A stretch of 64,000 nucleotides of DNA from Psychrobacter arcticus 273-4 (lineage in GTDB: Bacteria > Pseudomonadota > Gammaproteobacteria > Pseudomonadales > Moraxellaceae), in contig NC_007204.1 of the NCBI RefSeq assembly GCF_000012305.1, forward strand, positions 1,116,001 through 1,180,000. The letters are read 5' to 3'. This document shows positions 17,427-27,288 of the stretch, one piece after another (position 1 is the stretch's first letter; the number at the start of each line of letters is the position of its first letter). Both the position numbers and the translations under genes were made by a program. The notes below the pieces were generated by a model. The model was not told the origin of the DNA and ran no database searches. It was given only the letters and a program-made list of their open reading frames with translations.

Positions 17427-18507
17427 TTACCCACACCGGCTCGCGTGACAACGGTATCGCAAATCTCTCATACACAGTATCGGTAATATACTGTTGGGCG
17501 GCGGCTACCTCTTTTTGGGTGGCTTGGTAAGGTGTGTGATTGGTCAATACTAGCGCTTGCTGCTGATGGGTCACAATAGGTTCTATACCGCCGCCTTTTA
17601 GACCCGCTTGTTCGATAAGCCAACCAGCTGCTACTTTAATCATCGCGTCAGGCATTGGGTAACCAACGATAGCAGGATAAGAGGATTGCAGCGCGGTAAA
17701 TTGATCTTGAGGGATAATAGGGTTTTGAAAAAAGCTGCCACAATTTGGCAATTGCTTTGGATCAGGCAGCTTTTGCTGACGAATGTCAATAATAGCGTGC
17801 ATCACATCAGCAGGCGTCGGCTTGGTGCGACTTTGCTTCATCGCATAGCCTTGTGCGACTGTCTGTACATCGCCATAGCTTGCCAATACTTTTGTCGCAT
17901 CAGTATGTAGTCTAAAACCCACGCGGCTGATTAGCCAAGTATTTGGTTGACGTTTAAAAATACTATCACGATAGCCAAACTCGCAATCGACTGCGGTCAA
18001 ATCATGCCAAGTTTGGCTTGGGAAATGATAAGCACGTACATACTGCAAGCAGTCCTCTAGCTGAACACCATAAGCGCCGATATTTTGTATGGGAGCGGCA
18101 CCAGTAAGACCAGGTATTAAGGCAAGGTTTTCAAGTCCATACCAGCCTTGAGCGACGGTATGTAAAACTAAGTCATGCCAGTTTTCACCTGCCATTACCT
18201 CAATATCGACATGAGAGTCTGTCTGGGATGTCACCTGTATGCCACGCATTTGTGGTCGTAAAACAATTGCATTCAGCTTTGCTGGTAATAGCACATTGCT
18301 ACCGCCGGATAAGACAAATAATGGCTGGCTATACTGAGTATCTTGCCCATAGTTTGCCATAAACTCATCAAGCTGCGCCTCATTTTTCAACGTAACAACA
18401 GAGTTAGCTGTACATGCCAAAGCCATGGTGTTGCTATGAGACAAATCAGCTACATCATCAGATAAGGTGTGTGGTGCAGTAGATTTAGAGCATAAAGCTG
18501 AAGTCAT
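17386..18507 (-). CDS. murB: UDP-N-acetylenolpyruvoylglucosamine reductase
   Basis: MurB is the FAD enzyme that reduces UDP-GlcNAc-enolpyruvate to UDP-MurNAc in peptidoglycan synthesis. FAD-binding features are LSGGSNVLLP and GAYGVQLEDC; the substrate/catalytic regions include FGYRDSIFK and CGSFFQNPII (Ser proton donor). The frame extends to a TTG at 18534, but the ATG at 18507 is more likely and gives 373 aa. That is still longer than the 342-aa E. coli type I enzyme because of an N-terminal extension of about 20 residues. It is followed by the overlapping YdcF-family gene. Confidence 0.94.
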   Translation of the reverse strand: MTSALCSKSTAPHTLSDDVADLSHSNTMALACTANSVVTLKNEAQLDEFMANYGQDTQYSQPLFVLSGGSNVLLPAKLNAIVLRPQMRGIQVTSQTDSHVDIEVMAGENWHDLVLHTVAQGWYGLENLALIPGLTGAAPIQNIGAYGVQLEDCLQYVRAYHFPSQTWHDLTAVDCEFGYRDSIFKRQPNTWLISRVGFRLHTDATKVLASYGDVQTVAQGYAMKQSRTKPTPADVMHAIIDIRQQKLPDPKQLPNCGSFFQNPIIPQDQFTALQSSYPAIVGYPMPDAMIKVAAGWLIEQAGLKGGGIEPIVTHQQQALVLTNHTPYQATQKEVAAAQQYITDTVYERFAIPLSREPVWVNADGSIGYDKHVV

Positions 18508-18612
18508 AACATAGCCTATAGGGCAAATAAACAAAAAGTCATACGGTGTTTATTATAAAGGATGCTGGGTATAAAGGTAGCAAAAATATAGCGCTTTATG
18601 ACTACTATATCT

Positions 18613-19107
18613 TTATATCTTCCAGCTTTCAATCCAACCTTGGACGCTTGACTCAATACGCTCTATCACCTCTTCAAAGGCATTGCTATCACCAGTATAA
18701 GGGTCTGGTACGTCGTCACCGCCATAGATAGGGTCTTCTTCACTAAATAAAGCCAGCTTGGCTAATTTGGTATCAGTATCTGTTATACCGTTTTTGATAG
18801 ACTGTAGATTTGCTAAATTTTGTGCATCCATCGCCAAGATTAAATCAAAATCGCGAAAGTCATCAGCACTGATTTGGCGCGCGACCAATTTATTGATGTT
18901 ATAACCATGAGCTTTAGCGTGACGCTGTGCTCGCTCATCAGGTGCATGCCCAATATGCCAATCTCCAGTTCCCGCTGAATCCACCTTCATCGACAGCCCT
19001 GCAATCGCTGCTTGCTGACGAAAAATCTCTTCTGCCGTCGGTGAACGGCAGATATTCCCCAAACAGACCAATAATACAGATGAGGGAGTAGACGCTTTGA
19101 TGGGCAT
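18613..19107 (-). CDS. Low-molecular-weight protein-tyrosine phosphatase
   Basis: The P-loop CLGNICRSP near the N-terminus (Cys nucleophile, Arg) and the distal DPYTGD (general acid Asp) identify a class of small phosphatases that often control exopolysaccharide kinases. The start chosen is ATG 19107, preceded by AAAGG at good spacing, giving 164 aa, the normal family length. The longer frame begins with GTG at 19155 and would add an implausible hydrophobic leader. No tyrosine kinase or capsule genes are nearby. Confidence 0.92.
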   Translation of the reverse strand: MPIKASTPSSVLLVCLGNICRSPTAEEIFRQQAAIAGLSMKVDSAGTGDWHIGHAPDERAQRHAKAHGYNINKLVARQISADDFRDFDLILAMDAQNLANLQSIKNGITDTDTKLAKLALFSEEDPIYGGDDVPDPYTGDSNAFEEVIERIESSVQGWIESWKI

Positions 19108-19338
19108 ATGATGACCTTTTGTCGCAATAAAAAAACATGCTATCAAAATCAACACTGGAAATGTGATTTATAAGCATGCTATAGAGTAATGTAATTTGTT
19201 ATAGCGTAACGGTTAATACCTTGAATGGCAAGGGCAGAGGGTAAACAATCGGGTCAGTCTGTCAGGCAGATAAAGGACAGCTACCAACTCTATTGTTTTT
19301 AGAATGATTTGAGGCTATTACTGGCGTCGCTAGTAGAA

Positions 19339-19782
19339 TCAATCTTGGTTGCTTTTAAAGCGCTGTAAATCACGGCGCTCTTTTTTATTGGGTTTATTAT
19401 CTGGGCGCGCAAGGTTGGCAAGTTTGCGCTGCTCAGCATAATAGTCACGGCGAGCGATGCTTTCTTTAGTTTCTGAATATAAGACTTCCGCATCGGTGGC
19501 ATTACCACGTTGTACCGTCAATGCTTCAACCACGACCGTCTTTTCGGTCATAGCAGTGGCTGAGCCTTGACGAATCTGCAATTCATCGCCAACAGCAATC
19601 TCTTTACTGGTCTTTACGCGGCTACCAGCATAATGCACGCGACCGCTTTCGATGGCTTCTTTAGCAAGATTGCGCGTCCGATAAAAGCGCGCCGCCCATA
19701 GCCATTTATCAATACGCATACGCACAGCATCAGGCTTGCTATGGCTGGGCTGATTGTGGTTTTTATTGTGTTTACTCATCAA
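19339..19782 (-). CDS. hslR: Heat shock protein 15, ribosome-associated S4 protein
   Basis: Hsp15 binds free 50S subunits carrying nascent chains and helps recycle them. The 147-aa protein contains an S4 RNA-binding domain (MRIDKWLWAARFYRTRNLAKEAI...GRVHYAGSRVKTSKEIAVGDELQIR) and a basic C-terminal tail (KPNKKERRDLQRFK). Length and layout match E. coli HslR (133 aa). The N-terminus carries a short His/Lys/Asn-rich extension. Confidence 0.92.
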   Translation of the reverse strand: MMSKHNKNHNQPSHSKPDAVRMRIDKWLWAARFYRTRNLAKEAIESGRVHYAGSRVKTSKEIAVGDELQIRQGSATAMTEKTVVVEALTVQRGNATDAEVLYSETKESIARRDYYAEQRKLANLARPDNKPNKKERRDLQRFKSNQD

Positions 19783-19900
19783 AACCTCATAGCTATCAAT
19801 AACGTAAGATAATAATGGTGGCTTTTTTGCCGATTAAAAGAGCAGTACGTTATTAAAGTCACGGATAAAATATTTACAATCTTTCTTACTGTTAAAATGA

Positions 19901-20017
19901 TTAACACCACTGTTTTTCACAGGGTACGCCGTCATTGTTACCATCCATTTTTGTATTAGGGCAGTGTTGTATAAAGTAAGTTGCTTCTGCGCATGAGGTC
20001 ATCTGAGAGCATTGCAA
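19901..20017 (-). pseudogene. Excalibur-domain protein fragment
   Basis: A 38-codon frame ends in MDGNNDGVPCEKQWC, the calcium-binding DxDxDGxxCE motif of the Excalibur domain, preceded by CSQMTSCAEATYFIQHCPN as in full-length family members. Upstream there is a stop codon and no ATG, so the N-terminal part (usually a cold-shock or membrane segment) is missing. Only a TTG could start it. I read it as the decayed 3' remnant of an Excalibur gene. Confidence 0.6.
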
Positions 20018-20045
20018 GTTAACAAATCATCACTGGCAGTTTCAC

Positions 20046-20072
20046 AATGAAAAAACTGCCAGGATAGATGCT
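20046..20072 (-). terminator. Hairpin downstream of ilvA
   Basis: A 10-bp perfect stem, CTGGCAGTTT/AAACTGCCAG, with a 10-nt loop lies just beyond the ilvA stop. There is no strong T-run, so termination is only probable. Confidence 0.45.
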
Positions 20073-20090
20073 AATTTACCTCTATGCTTG

Positions 20091-21644
20091 CTACTTTAAA
20101 AATAACTGATAACCAATATTGTCATTGAGCATGGTGCAGTCGTAACCGATATCCAGCAAGGCATCTTGTAGTTGGCGCGAGTTGCTTTCAGAAGCTTGCA
20201 AACCGACCAATACGCGACCTTCAGCAGCGCCATGATTGCGATAATGGAAAAGTGTGATATTAAAATCGTTACCCAATTTTTCTAAAAAGGTCAATAAAGC
20301 GCCGGGACGTTCTGGGAAAGTGACTTGCAATAACTGTTCATTTTCAACATGCGCATGACCACCAATTAGATAGCGGATATGTGATTTGGCGACATCGTCA
20401 TCGGTCAAGTCATGTGCTGTATAGCCATCAGCTGCCAATTGTGTACGAATAGTTTGACGCTCTTTATCGCCTTCTTTTAATGCAATACCGACGAAGATTG
20501 CTGCAGGTTCCATAGAGTCCGGTGATTTTTTACTATCAGCACGGTAATTGAACTCAGTGATATTACGACCGTGCAGACTACGGCAGAAGCTTAAGAAAGC
20601 GCCAGTCTGTTCAGGGATGGTCACGCCAAAGACAGCTTCTTTTTTCTCACCAATCTCAGTACGCTCAGCGATGTAGCGCAAGCGATCAAAATTCATATTG
20701 GCACCGCAGATAATGGCGACGCAGTTTTTGCCTTGTAGGTCATGAGCCTCAAGGTATTTTTTCATACCAGCGACAGGAAGCGCCCCTGCAGGCTCAACGA
20801 TACTGCGGTTCTCTTCAAAAATATCTTTGATGGCAGCGCAGACTTCATCATTGGTACAAGTAACGACTTGAGGTTCGACGACAGGACCGGATTTATCGCT
20901 CTTCTGCATACGGACAATATCAAAAGGCAATTCACCGATTTGGGCAACTGCCACACCATCGACGAACAGTCCTACTTGCTCAAGTTTGACTCGCTCATTG
21001 GCTTCAAGCGCGGCTTTTAGTGATGCTGATTGGTCGGCTTCTACAGCGATGACTTTGACATGCGGGGCAACTTCACCCAAAAATGCAGCGACACCAGAAA
21101 TCAGACCGCCACCACCAACTGCTACAAAAACGTAATCCATATTACGCCATTGCTGGGTGAGCTCAAGTCCAATCGTACCTTGTCCGGCAATTACCAGCTC
21201 GTCATCGTATGGTGGTATAAAAGTCAGACCTTCACGCTCAGCGCGATCAATGGCATAGCGATTGGCTTCATCAAAACTGTCACCATACAAGTCGACATTG
21301 CCGCCAAGCGCTCTGACGGCATCTACTTTGATATCAGGGGTAGTGGTTGGCATAACAATAATATTGTTCAGTGCAAGTTTACGGGCAGAGTAGGCAACGC
21401 CTTGGGCATGGTTACCCGCCGATGCGCAAATCACGCCGCGTGCTTTTTGCTCATCATTCAATTGGCTGATGCGGTTATAAGCGCCGCGCAATTTAAAGGA
21501 TTTTACCGGTTGCAGGTCTTCACGTTTAAAACGAATGTCATTAGCAAAACGTTGGGTCAGCTTGGGTGCCGCTTCAAGTGGTGTTTGAATAGCAACGTCA
21601 TAGACGGTGGCTTGTAAGATGGCTCGTACCCAATGTGACAGCAT
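20091..21644 (-). CDS. ilvA: Threonine ammonia-lyase, biosynthetic
   Basis: IlvA is the PLP enzyme that deaminates threonine to 2-oxobutanoate, the first committed step to isoleucine. The PLP lysine lies in KREDLQPVKSFKLRGAYNR, and the glycine-rich phosphate loop is VGGGGLISG. At 517 aa it has the long C-terminal regulatory part with two ACT-like repeats (FGVTIPEQTGAFLSFC and VTFPERPGALLTFLEKL). Isoleucine feedback inhibition is therefore expected. It appears monocistronic. Confidence 0.96.
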   Translation of the reverse strand: MLSHWVRAILQATVYDVAIQTPLEAAPKLTQRFANDIRFKREDLQPVKSFKLRGAYNRISQLNDEQKARGVICASAGNHAQGVAYSARKLALNNIIVMPTTTPDIKVDAVRALGGNVDLYGDSFDEANRYAIDRAEREGLTFIPPYDDELVIAGQGTIGLELTQQWRNMDYVFVAVGGGGLISGVAAFLGEVAPHVKVIAVEADQSASLKAALEANERVKLEQVGLFVDGVAVAQIGELPFDIVRMQKSDKSGPVVEPQVVTCTNDEVCAAIKDIFEENRSIVEPAGALPVAGMKKYLEAHDLQGKNCVAIICGANMNFDRLRYIAERTEIGEKKEAVFGVTIPEQTGAFLSFCRSLHGRNITEFNYRADSKKSPDSMEPAAIFVGIALKEGDKERQTIRTQLAADGYTAHDLTDDDVAKSHIRYLIGGHAHVENEQLLQVTFPERPGALLTFLEKLGNDFNITLFHYRNHGAAEGRVLVGLQASESNSRQLQDALLDIGYDCTMLNDNIGYQLFLK

Positions 21645-21901
21645 AAAAATTCCTAGACTTGTGTGTATGAATATAAAAAGTGCGGATGGTTAAAAATAAG
21701 TGGCAATTAACGATAAGAACTACCAAAAAGCGCAGATAAGTATAAAAATGAAATAGATTAGCCTATGCTGATTTTAAGCATCTTGCAAGACACAATTACA
21801 GCTTTTTAAGCTGCTTTGATAGGTGATGACCATCAATTGTAGAAGATTTGAAGGAAAGTTAAAAGCAAGACAGTTTTTTTGATTGTTTATCTAAAAATTC
21901 T

Positions 21902-21949
21902 TGAGTTATTTCCATATGTCTGTATTATTGGACATATGGAAATAACTCA
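21902..21949 (+). promoter_or_regulatory. 19-bp perfect inverted repeat over the arsR start
   Basis: The arms at 21902-21920 and 21931-21949 (TGAGTTATTTCCATATGTC and its exact complement) are separated by 10 bases. The right arm contains the arsR ATG at 21936. It could be the ArsR operator or an RNA hairpin hiding the start codon. Confidence 0.75.
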
Positions 21950-22310
21950 TGCTATTACAAGTTTTGCCGCCCTCTCTCAAGACACCCGTTTAAAGGCATT
22001 TCGGCTGTTGGTCAGTCACGAGCCTAAAGGGTTAGCTGCGGGTGAAATTGCGCGTCAGTTATCTGTGCCACACAATACGATGTCAACGCACTTAGCCGTG
22101 CTGGCACGAGCGGGATGGGTGATATCAGAGCGCCAAAGTCGCCAGATTATCTATCGTGCTTCTTTATCACATATGCAGTCAGTCATTGAGTTCTTATTAC
22201 AAGATTGCTGCGCTGGAAATGCAGAGCTGTGTGCGGCTCTTGTTGATAATTTAAATGGCTGTCCAACCGATCAACTGGATAATGATACTGATAACCAGCG
22301 CAACAGTTAA
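21936..22310 (+). CDS. arsR: ArsR family arsenic-responsive repressor
   Basis: This is a winged-helix ArsR/SmtB regulator of about 124 aa from the ATG at 21936; a longer frame begins at 21879 but would run through the operator-like palindrome. The recognition helix region is LSVPHNTMSTHLAVLARAGWVI. The C-terminal cysteines in LLQDCCAGNAELC form the As(III)-sensing site of the proteobacterial type that lacks the N-terminal CVC motif. It leads the operon arsR-arsC-arsH-arsB and should repress it in the absence of arsenite. Confidence 0.93.
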   Translation: MEITHAITSFAALSQDTRLKAFRLLVSHEPKGLAAGEIARQLSVPHNTMSTHLAVLARAGWVISERQSRQIIYRASLSHMQSVIEFLLQDCCAGNAELCAALVDNLNGCPTDQLDNDTDNQRNS

Positions 22311-22369
22311 ATCACTACAAATCAATAAACACCCTAATTCTATATTCATAAAAAATAGGTGAGATTACT

Positions 22370-22780
22370 ATGACCTCGTTAATTTTTCATAACCCAAAAT
22401 GCGGTACTTCTCGTAATACTTTAGCTATTATGCAAGCGTCAGGTGAAAATCCAGAAGTGGTTGAGTATCTTAAAACGCCGCCGAGCCGTGATTACTTGGT
22501 TGATCTACTGGCAAAAATAGCCCTCTCGCCACGTGAGTTATTACGCAGTAAAGAGTCTGTTAATGATGAGCTAGGCTTAGACAATCCTGCACTATCTGAT
22601 GATGAGATTATCGATGCCATGATTGCTCATCCTATTTTAATCAACCGTCCTATTGTGATTACGGATAAAGGTGCGGCATTGTGCCGACCATCAGAGCGAG
22701 TATTTGCGTTATTAGCCAATCCAGTGAGCAGCTTTACTAAAGAAGATGGAGAGATTATTTATAATGCTAAAGATAAATAA
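22370..22780 (+). CDS. arsC: Arsenate reductase, glutaredoxin type
   Basis: ArsC reduces arsenate to arsenite using glutathione and glutaredoxin. The catalytic cysteine is in [12 protein letters not shown] near the N-terminus. The conserved [15 protein letters not shown] and [19 protein letters not shown] segments carry the oxyanion-binding arginines. At 136 aa it is the usual length. An AGGTGAG ribosome site precedes the ATG. The 3' end overlaps arsH. Confidence 0.95.
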   Translation: MTSLIFHNPKCGTSRNTLAIMQASGENPEVVEYLKTPPSRDYLVDLLAKIALSPRELLRSKESVNDELGLDNPALSDDEIIDAMIAHPILINRPIVITDKGAALCRPSERVFALLANPVSSFTKEDGEIIYNAKDK

Positions 22781-23555
22781 TGAACGCTCTGGAACGGTTT
22801 TTGCTCCTGCTAATTTGGCTGAGATAGATTTAGACAAAGCGTGTGCTAATGACTTGCCCAATATCGATTTAAGCTATATCGAGCCCATCGATATTGAGTC
22901 TTTAATAGGAGCAAATGACCCGCGTCATGCACCAAGAATATTGGTGTTATACGGCTCATTGCGCACGCGCTCATTCTCAAAGCTGGCAGCCGAGGAGGCG
23001 AGTCGTCTATTGCGCTGGTATGGTTGTGAGGTGAAGATGTTCGACCCATCTGGCTTGCCATTACCGGATGATGCCGATATAGAGCATCCTAAAGTACAAG
23101 AGCTGCGTGAGCTTGCACAGTGGTCTGAAGGTATGCTGTGGGTCAGTCCTGAACGCCACGGTAGTATGACCAGTATCATGAAAGCACAAATCGATTGGAT
23201 TCCGCTGTCATTAGGCGGTGTCCGTCCGACTCAAGGTAAGACTCTAGCGGTGATGCAAGTGAGTGGCGGCAGTCAAAGTTTCAATACAGTCAATCAGCTG
23301 CGTATTCTAGGGCGCTGGATGCGCATGATCACTATCCCCAATCAATCGTCTATTCCAAAAGCCTTTCTAGCGTTTAATGATGAAAATCGCATGGATAAAT
23401 CCCCTTTATATCTGCGCCTCGTTGATGTCTGCGAGGAGTTGGTGAAGTTCACGTGGCTCACTCGTGGACGCTCAGCCTATCTGACGGATCGTTACTCTGA
23501 AAGGGTCGAGAGTGCTGAAGAGGTCTCGCAACGTGTCAATCAAAAATCGAGTTGA
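22764..23555 (+). CDS. arsH: ArsH, NADPH-dependent FMN oxidoreductase
   Basis: ArsH is a flavoprotein that oxidises trivalent organoarsenicals. FMN-binding features are [19 protein letters not shown] and [43 protein letters not shown] is also typical. The ATG at 22764 has GGAGAG at suitable spacing and overlaps arsC by 17 nt. The alternative ATG at 22746 has no room for a ribosome site. About 263 aa. Its presence suggests resistance to methylated arsenicals as well as arsenite. Confidence 0.93.
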   Translation: MLKINNERSGTVFAPANLAEIDLDKACANDLPNIDLSYIEPIDIESLIGANDPRHAPRILVLYGSLRTRSFSKLAAEEASRLLRWYGCEVKMFDPSGLPLPDDADIEHPKVQELRELAQWSEGMLWVSPERHGSMTSIMKAQIDWIPLSLGGVRPTQGKTLAVMQVSGGSQSFNTVNQLRILGRWMRMITIPNQSSIPKAFLAFNDENRMDKSPLYLRLVDVCEELVKFTWLTRGRSAYLTDRYSERVESAEEVSQRVNQKSS

Positions 23556-23572
23556 TTGCCTATATTCTCAGC

Positions 23573-23710
23573 TATCGTTGAAATACTTTAAAGTCGCTAC
23601 CGTATTGCTGGTGTAAATTTTTTGCAGCCTCTGTCTGCGTAGGCACAGCAAGCAAGAAAAATTTGCACCAGTAGTACGTGTTGTATCGATATTACTTTTC
23701 ACCGACTATA
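23573..23710 (+). repeat. 138-bp family hairpin repeat, copy 3 (form A)
   Basis: A full 138-bp copy with a slightly altered left end (TATCGTTGAAATAC) and a canonical core and right end. It lies inside the ars operon between arsH and arsB. Confidence 0.92.
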
Positions 23711-23784
23711 TATTATCTGGGCTGTGTCAGCCGAAAATCATCAATTTTACCTAAATAAGAAAGTTTGCCTCTATAAGGTTATAC

Positions 23785-25089
23785 ATGCTCGCATTCATTA
23801 TTTTTATTGTCACTTTAGGGCTAGTAATATGGCAGCCTAAAGGTTTGGGTATTGGTTGGAGTGCGATGGGCGGGGCGTTAGTTGCCCTAGCTTTTGGTGT
23901 GGTGCAATTATCTGATGTTGGTATCGTCTGGGATATCGTCTGGGATGCGACCTTTACCTTTGTTGCACTAATTATCATCTCTCTTATATTAGATGAGGCG
24001 GGGTTTTTTGCTTGGGCTGCGCTACATGTGGCGAGGTTGGGTAACGGACAAGGGCGTTTGTTATTTCCTATGATTGTGATGTTAGGGGCCTTTATCTCAG
24101 CGTTTTTTGCCAATGATGGGGCTGCATTACTATTGACGCCGATTGTGATTGCGATATTGCTACGGCTTGATTTCTCACCGCCATCCGCTTTGGCATTTAT
24201 CATAGCGACAGGCTTTATTGCTGATACAGCGAGCCTACCATTGGTCACATCGAATCTGGTTAATATCGTCAGTGCCAACTATTTTGATATTGGTTTTGGA
24301 CGTTACGCCGCGGTTATGGTACCGGTCAATATTGTCTCTGTACTAGCGACGCTGGCGGTGCTATGGATTTTTTATGCACGCCACATTCCAACACACTATT
24401 CGATGGCGAACCTTAGCGCGCCTGAGTCAGCGATTGAAGACCCCTTAGTTTTTAAAGCCGCTTTTCCGCTATTGGCTTTGCTGCTTGTCGCTTATTTTGC
24501 AACAGAGTCGCTCGGTATTCCTGTTTCATTGATTACTGGCACGGCTGCATTACTGCTCATGGCAATTGCTGGTCGCGTTTGGCAAGGGGGTCGTGGGACA
24601 GTGATGTCTGTGCCTAATATTTTGCGTAAAGCACCTTGGCAGATCGTTTTATTTTCAATCGGCATGTACTTGGTCGTTTATGGCTTGGGTAATGCAGGAT
24701 TGACCGCATACGGCGCACAAATACTGAATTGGTTAGGAAAGCAAGGTGCATTGGTCGCAACGTTGGGGACAGGGTTTCTCTCCGCTATTGTGGCATCTAT
24801 TATGAATAATATGCCCTCCACTTTAGTAGGCGCACTGGCGATTGATAGCGCCCAAGTACCTGCAGCAACTCGTGAGCTGATGATTTATGCCAATGTCATC
24901 GGCAATGATTTGGGACCCAAATTCACTCCTATTGGCAGCCTTGCGACTTTACTATGGCTGCATGTCTTGGCAGAAAAAGATTATAAAATTAGCTGGGGGC
25001 AATATATGAAGATCGGGCTGATTATTACGCCGCCAGTATTATTCGTCACGCTGTTAGCTTTAGCATTTTGGTTGCCATACTTGTCTTAG
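23785..25089 (+). CDS. arsB: Arsenite efflux permease ArsB
   Basis: ArsB is the arsenite/H+ antiporter of the inner membrane. The 434-aa protein is highly hydrophobic with about 12 membrane segments. It contains family landmarks [45 protein letters not shown] and [24 protein letters not shown]. An AAGGT ribosome site precedes the ATG. It closes the ars operon, but a 138-bp hairpin repeat separates it from arsH and may tune its expression relative to arsC/arsH. Confidence 0.95.
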   Translation: MLAFIIFIVTLGLVIWQPKGLGIGWSAMGGALVALAFGVVQLSDVGIVWDIVWDATFTFVALIIISLILDEAGFFAWAALHVARLGNGQGRLLFPMIVMLGAFISAFFANDGAALLLTPIVIAILLRLDFSPPSALAFIIATGFIADTASLPLVTSNLVNIVSANYFDIGFGRYAAVMVPVNIVSVLATLAVLWIFYARHIPTHYSMANLSAPESAIEDPLVFKAAFPLLALLLVAYFATESLGIPVSLITGTAALLLMAIAGRVWQGGRGTVMSVPNILRKAPWQIVLFSIGMYLVVYGLGNAGLTAYGAQILNWLGKQGALVATLGTGFLSAIVASIMNNMPSTLVGALAIDSAQVPAATRELMIYANVIGNDLGPKFTPIGSLATLLWLHVLAEKDYKISWGQYMKIGLIITPPVLFVTLLALAFWLPYLS

Positions 25090-25235
25090 TAAAGAGTGAT
25101 TCACGCATATTTATTTTATTTTTTATTGACTCTATCTTCTGCTTAAAATGAGCATTACGCTAACATCCATGAAAGTCATCGGTTATAATAGGCAGCTGTT
25201 TTATAATGACACGTTTATTTTGCCAAGGACTTATG

Positions 25236-25895
25236 ATGAGTGATCAGCAAGCACAAAAGCAAGCCGCAGCCAAAGCCGCTCTACGCTATATTGAAGATGA
25301 TATGATACTTGGCGTGGGGACGGGCAGTACGGTGAACTGTCTGATTGAGTTATTACCGACATTAAAGCTTGCTGGCGCGGTTGCAAGCTCGCAGGTGACA
25401 GAAGATAGATTGCGTGCACTTGGTATCGAGATTGTTGATTTAAACTTTGCAGGTCAGCTTGATGTGTATATTGATGGTGCTGACGAAGTAAACGCGCATT
25501 TGCAACTGATTAAAGGTGGCGGCGGTGCGCTGACACGCGAAAAAATCGTCGCCGCAGCTTCCAATAAGTTTGTCTGCATGGTCGATGAGAGTAAAAGTGT
25601 TGAGATACTGGGGCGCGCTTTCCCAGTACCAATAGAGGTATTGCCCCAAGCACGTTCTTATGTGGCGCGGCAATTAGCCCGTATGGGCGGCGAGCCGGTT
25701 TATCGTGAAGATTTTGTCACGGATTATGGCAATGTGATTTTGGATACTTACGATTTGGATGTCAGTAATCCACTAGCACTTGAACAGCAGTTAAACAATA
25801 TCGTCGGTGTGGTTTGTAATGGTATCTTTGCTGCCAATCAAGCAGACGTTTTGCTCAAAGCAAGCAGTAACGGGGTTGAAATACTTAACCGTTAA
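25236..25895 (+). CDS. rpiA: Ribose-5-phosphate isomerase A
   Basis: RpiA interconverts ribose 5-phosphate and ribulose 5-phosphate in the pentose phosphate pathway. Signature motifs are [13 protein letters not shown] (phosphate loop), YIDGADEVN (catalytic Asp) and [15 protein letters not shown] (catalytic Glu/Lys). The start at 25236 is favoured because AAGGA lies six bases upstream; ATG 25233 and the longer frame from 25206 have poorer spacing. It gives 219 aa, as in E. coli. A strong bidirectional terminator follows. Confidence 0.95.
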   Translation: MSDQQAQKQAAAKAALRYIEDDMILGVGTGSTVNCLIELLPTLKLAGAVASSQVTEDRLRALGIEIVDLNFAGQLDVYIDGADEVNAHLQLIKGGGGALTREKIVAAASNKFVCMVDESKSVEILGRAFPVPIEVLPQARSYVARQLARMGGEPVYREDFVTDYGNVILDTYDLDVSNPLALEQQLNNIVGVVCNGIFAANQADVLLKASSNGVEILNR

Positions 25896-25913
25896 TTTTT
25901 CGTTGATTAAACA

Positions 25914-25954
25914 TTAAAAAGGCAAAGCACTATCAAGGTGCTCTGCCTTTTTTA
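25914..25954. terminator. Bidirectional terminator rpiA / argF
   Basis: The long stem AAAAAGGCA..AGCAC/GTGCT..TGCCTTTTT has A- and T-runs on both sides and lies between the convergent rpiA and argF genes. Confidence 0.85.
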
Positions 25955-25969
25955 GTAATGTTATTGCTA

Positions 25970-26107
25970 TATAGTTGAAATGCTTTACGGTCGCTACAGT
26001 ATTGCTGGTGTAAATTTTTTGCAGCCTCTGTCTGCGTAGGCACAGCAAGCAAGAAAAATTTGCACCAGTAGTACCTGTTGTATCGATATTACTTTTCACC
26101 GACTATA
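25970..26107 (+). repeat. 138-bp family hairpin repeat, copy 4 (form A)
   Basis: A full 138-bp copy lying between the rpiA terminator and the argF stop. On this strand the 22-nt arms around the core can pair completely when three G.U pairs are allowed. Confidence 0.92.
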
Positions 26108-26153
26108 ACTGCTATTTAATCCGCTTTTTGAGAGCCGTACCTGATGCAGATAT

Positions 26154-27077
26154 TTATGCAGGCAATTTGATCTTATCTTTTAATAAAAACTCCATTAAAG
26201 CTTTTTGGGCATGTAAACGGTTTTCAGCCTCATCCCATACCACAGAGCGTGGATCATCTAGCATATCATGAGAGATTTCTTCACCGCGATGCGCTGGCAA
26301 GCAGTGCATAAACACCACTTCAGGATCAGCTTTATCAAGCAGTGATGGCGTCACTTGATAAGGAGCAAATCGACGTGCGCGAGTATTTTGTTCAGACTCT
26401 TGACCCATACTTGCCCATACATCAGTAACAATCAAGTTGGAGTCTTTTGCCGCATCTTGTACATTTTCGACAAGGCTGACGCAATGCGAGAAGCGTTCCA
26501 TAAGTGCTGAGTCAGGCTCAAAGCCATAAGGCGCGGCGACACGCAGCTCAAAACCAAACTGATGAGCAGCTTGCATAAATGAGGCGCACATATTATTGCC
26601 ATCACCGACCCAAGTGACGATTTTGTTTTCGATACTGCCGCGATGCTCATAATAAGTTTGCATGTCAGCCAGTAGCTGGCAGGGATGAAATTCGTCGGTC
26701 AGGGCATTGATGATAGGGACACTTGAGTACTTTGCAAAAGTCTCGACTTTTTCGTGACCAAAGGTGCGAATCATAATGATATCGACCATACTAGAGATGA
26801 CGCGAGCAGAATCTTCTAAAGGCTCACCGCGTCCAAGTTGGGTATCATTTGGCGATAAGAAGATGGCATTGCCACCGAATTGCCCCATACCTGTCTCAAA
26901 TGAGATACGCGTACGGGTTGATGACTTCTCAAATATCATGCCGAGCGTCCGACCAACAAAGGGCTGATATATCTCGCCTGCATGTTGCATCTTGCGCAAT
27001 TCGCTGGCGCGTTTGATGAGGTTTTCTAGTTCTTGTTTGGTGAAATCAGATAAGGTCAAAAAATGGCGCAAACTCAT
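26154..27077 (-). CDS. argF: Ornithine carbamoyltransferase
   Basis: ArgF condenses ornithine and carbamoyl phosphate to citrulline in arginine synthesis. The carbamoyl-phosphate loop is [12 protein letters not shown], the [11 protein letters not shown] segment follows, and the ornithine-binding [12 protein letters not shown] motif is near the C-terminus. At 307 aa it has standard length. No ARG-box operator could be assigned with confidence in the 210-bp upstream spacer. Confidence 0.96.
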   Translation of the reverse strand: MSLRHFLTLSDFTKQELENLIKRASELRKMQHAGEIYQPFVGRTLGMIFEKSSTRTRISFETGMGQFGGNAIFLSPNDTQLGRGEPLEDSARVISSMVDIIMIRTFGHEKVETFAKYSSVPIINALTDEFHPCQLLADMQTYYEHRGSIENKIVTWVGDGNNMCASFMQAAHQFGFELRVAAPYGFEPDSALMERFSHCVSLVENVQDAAKDSNLIVTDVWASMGQESEQNTRARRFAPYQVTPSLLDKADPEVVFMHCLPAHRGEEISHDMLDDPRSVVWDEAENRLHAQKALMEFLLKDKIKLPA

Positions 27078-27288
27078 AGCAATCCTAGCAGTCGAACACG
27101 GTCAGTGAAAAGTAATAGGTTATCAGCCGGCAATTATACTGGGTCAATACATCAGGGCGTCAGTGCGTAGGCTGGGATAACAACAAACTTTTAGTATAGC
27201 GCAATTACTCTCAATGTAAATGTTCAATTTACTCTGATTTTTTAGTCATGCACACATGCAATGGGTGAGTGGTTATCTGGAACAATCC

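Noticed and set aside
21030-21617. A 195-codon frame on the plus strand
   Set aside because: It lies fully antisense to ilvA, whose motifs are unambiguous; there is no ribosome site and no recognisable protein.
27101-27117. GTCAGTGAAAAGTAATA upstream of argF resembles the end of the 138-bp repeat
   Set aside because: Only 17 bases match, with no arm or core nearby; it may be a relic or chance, so it was not counted as a copy.
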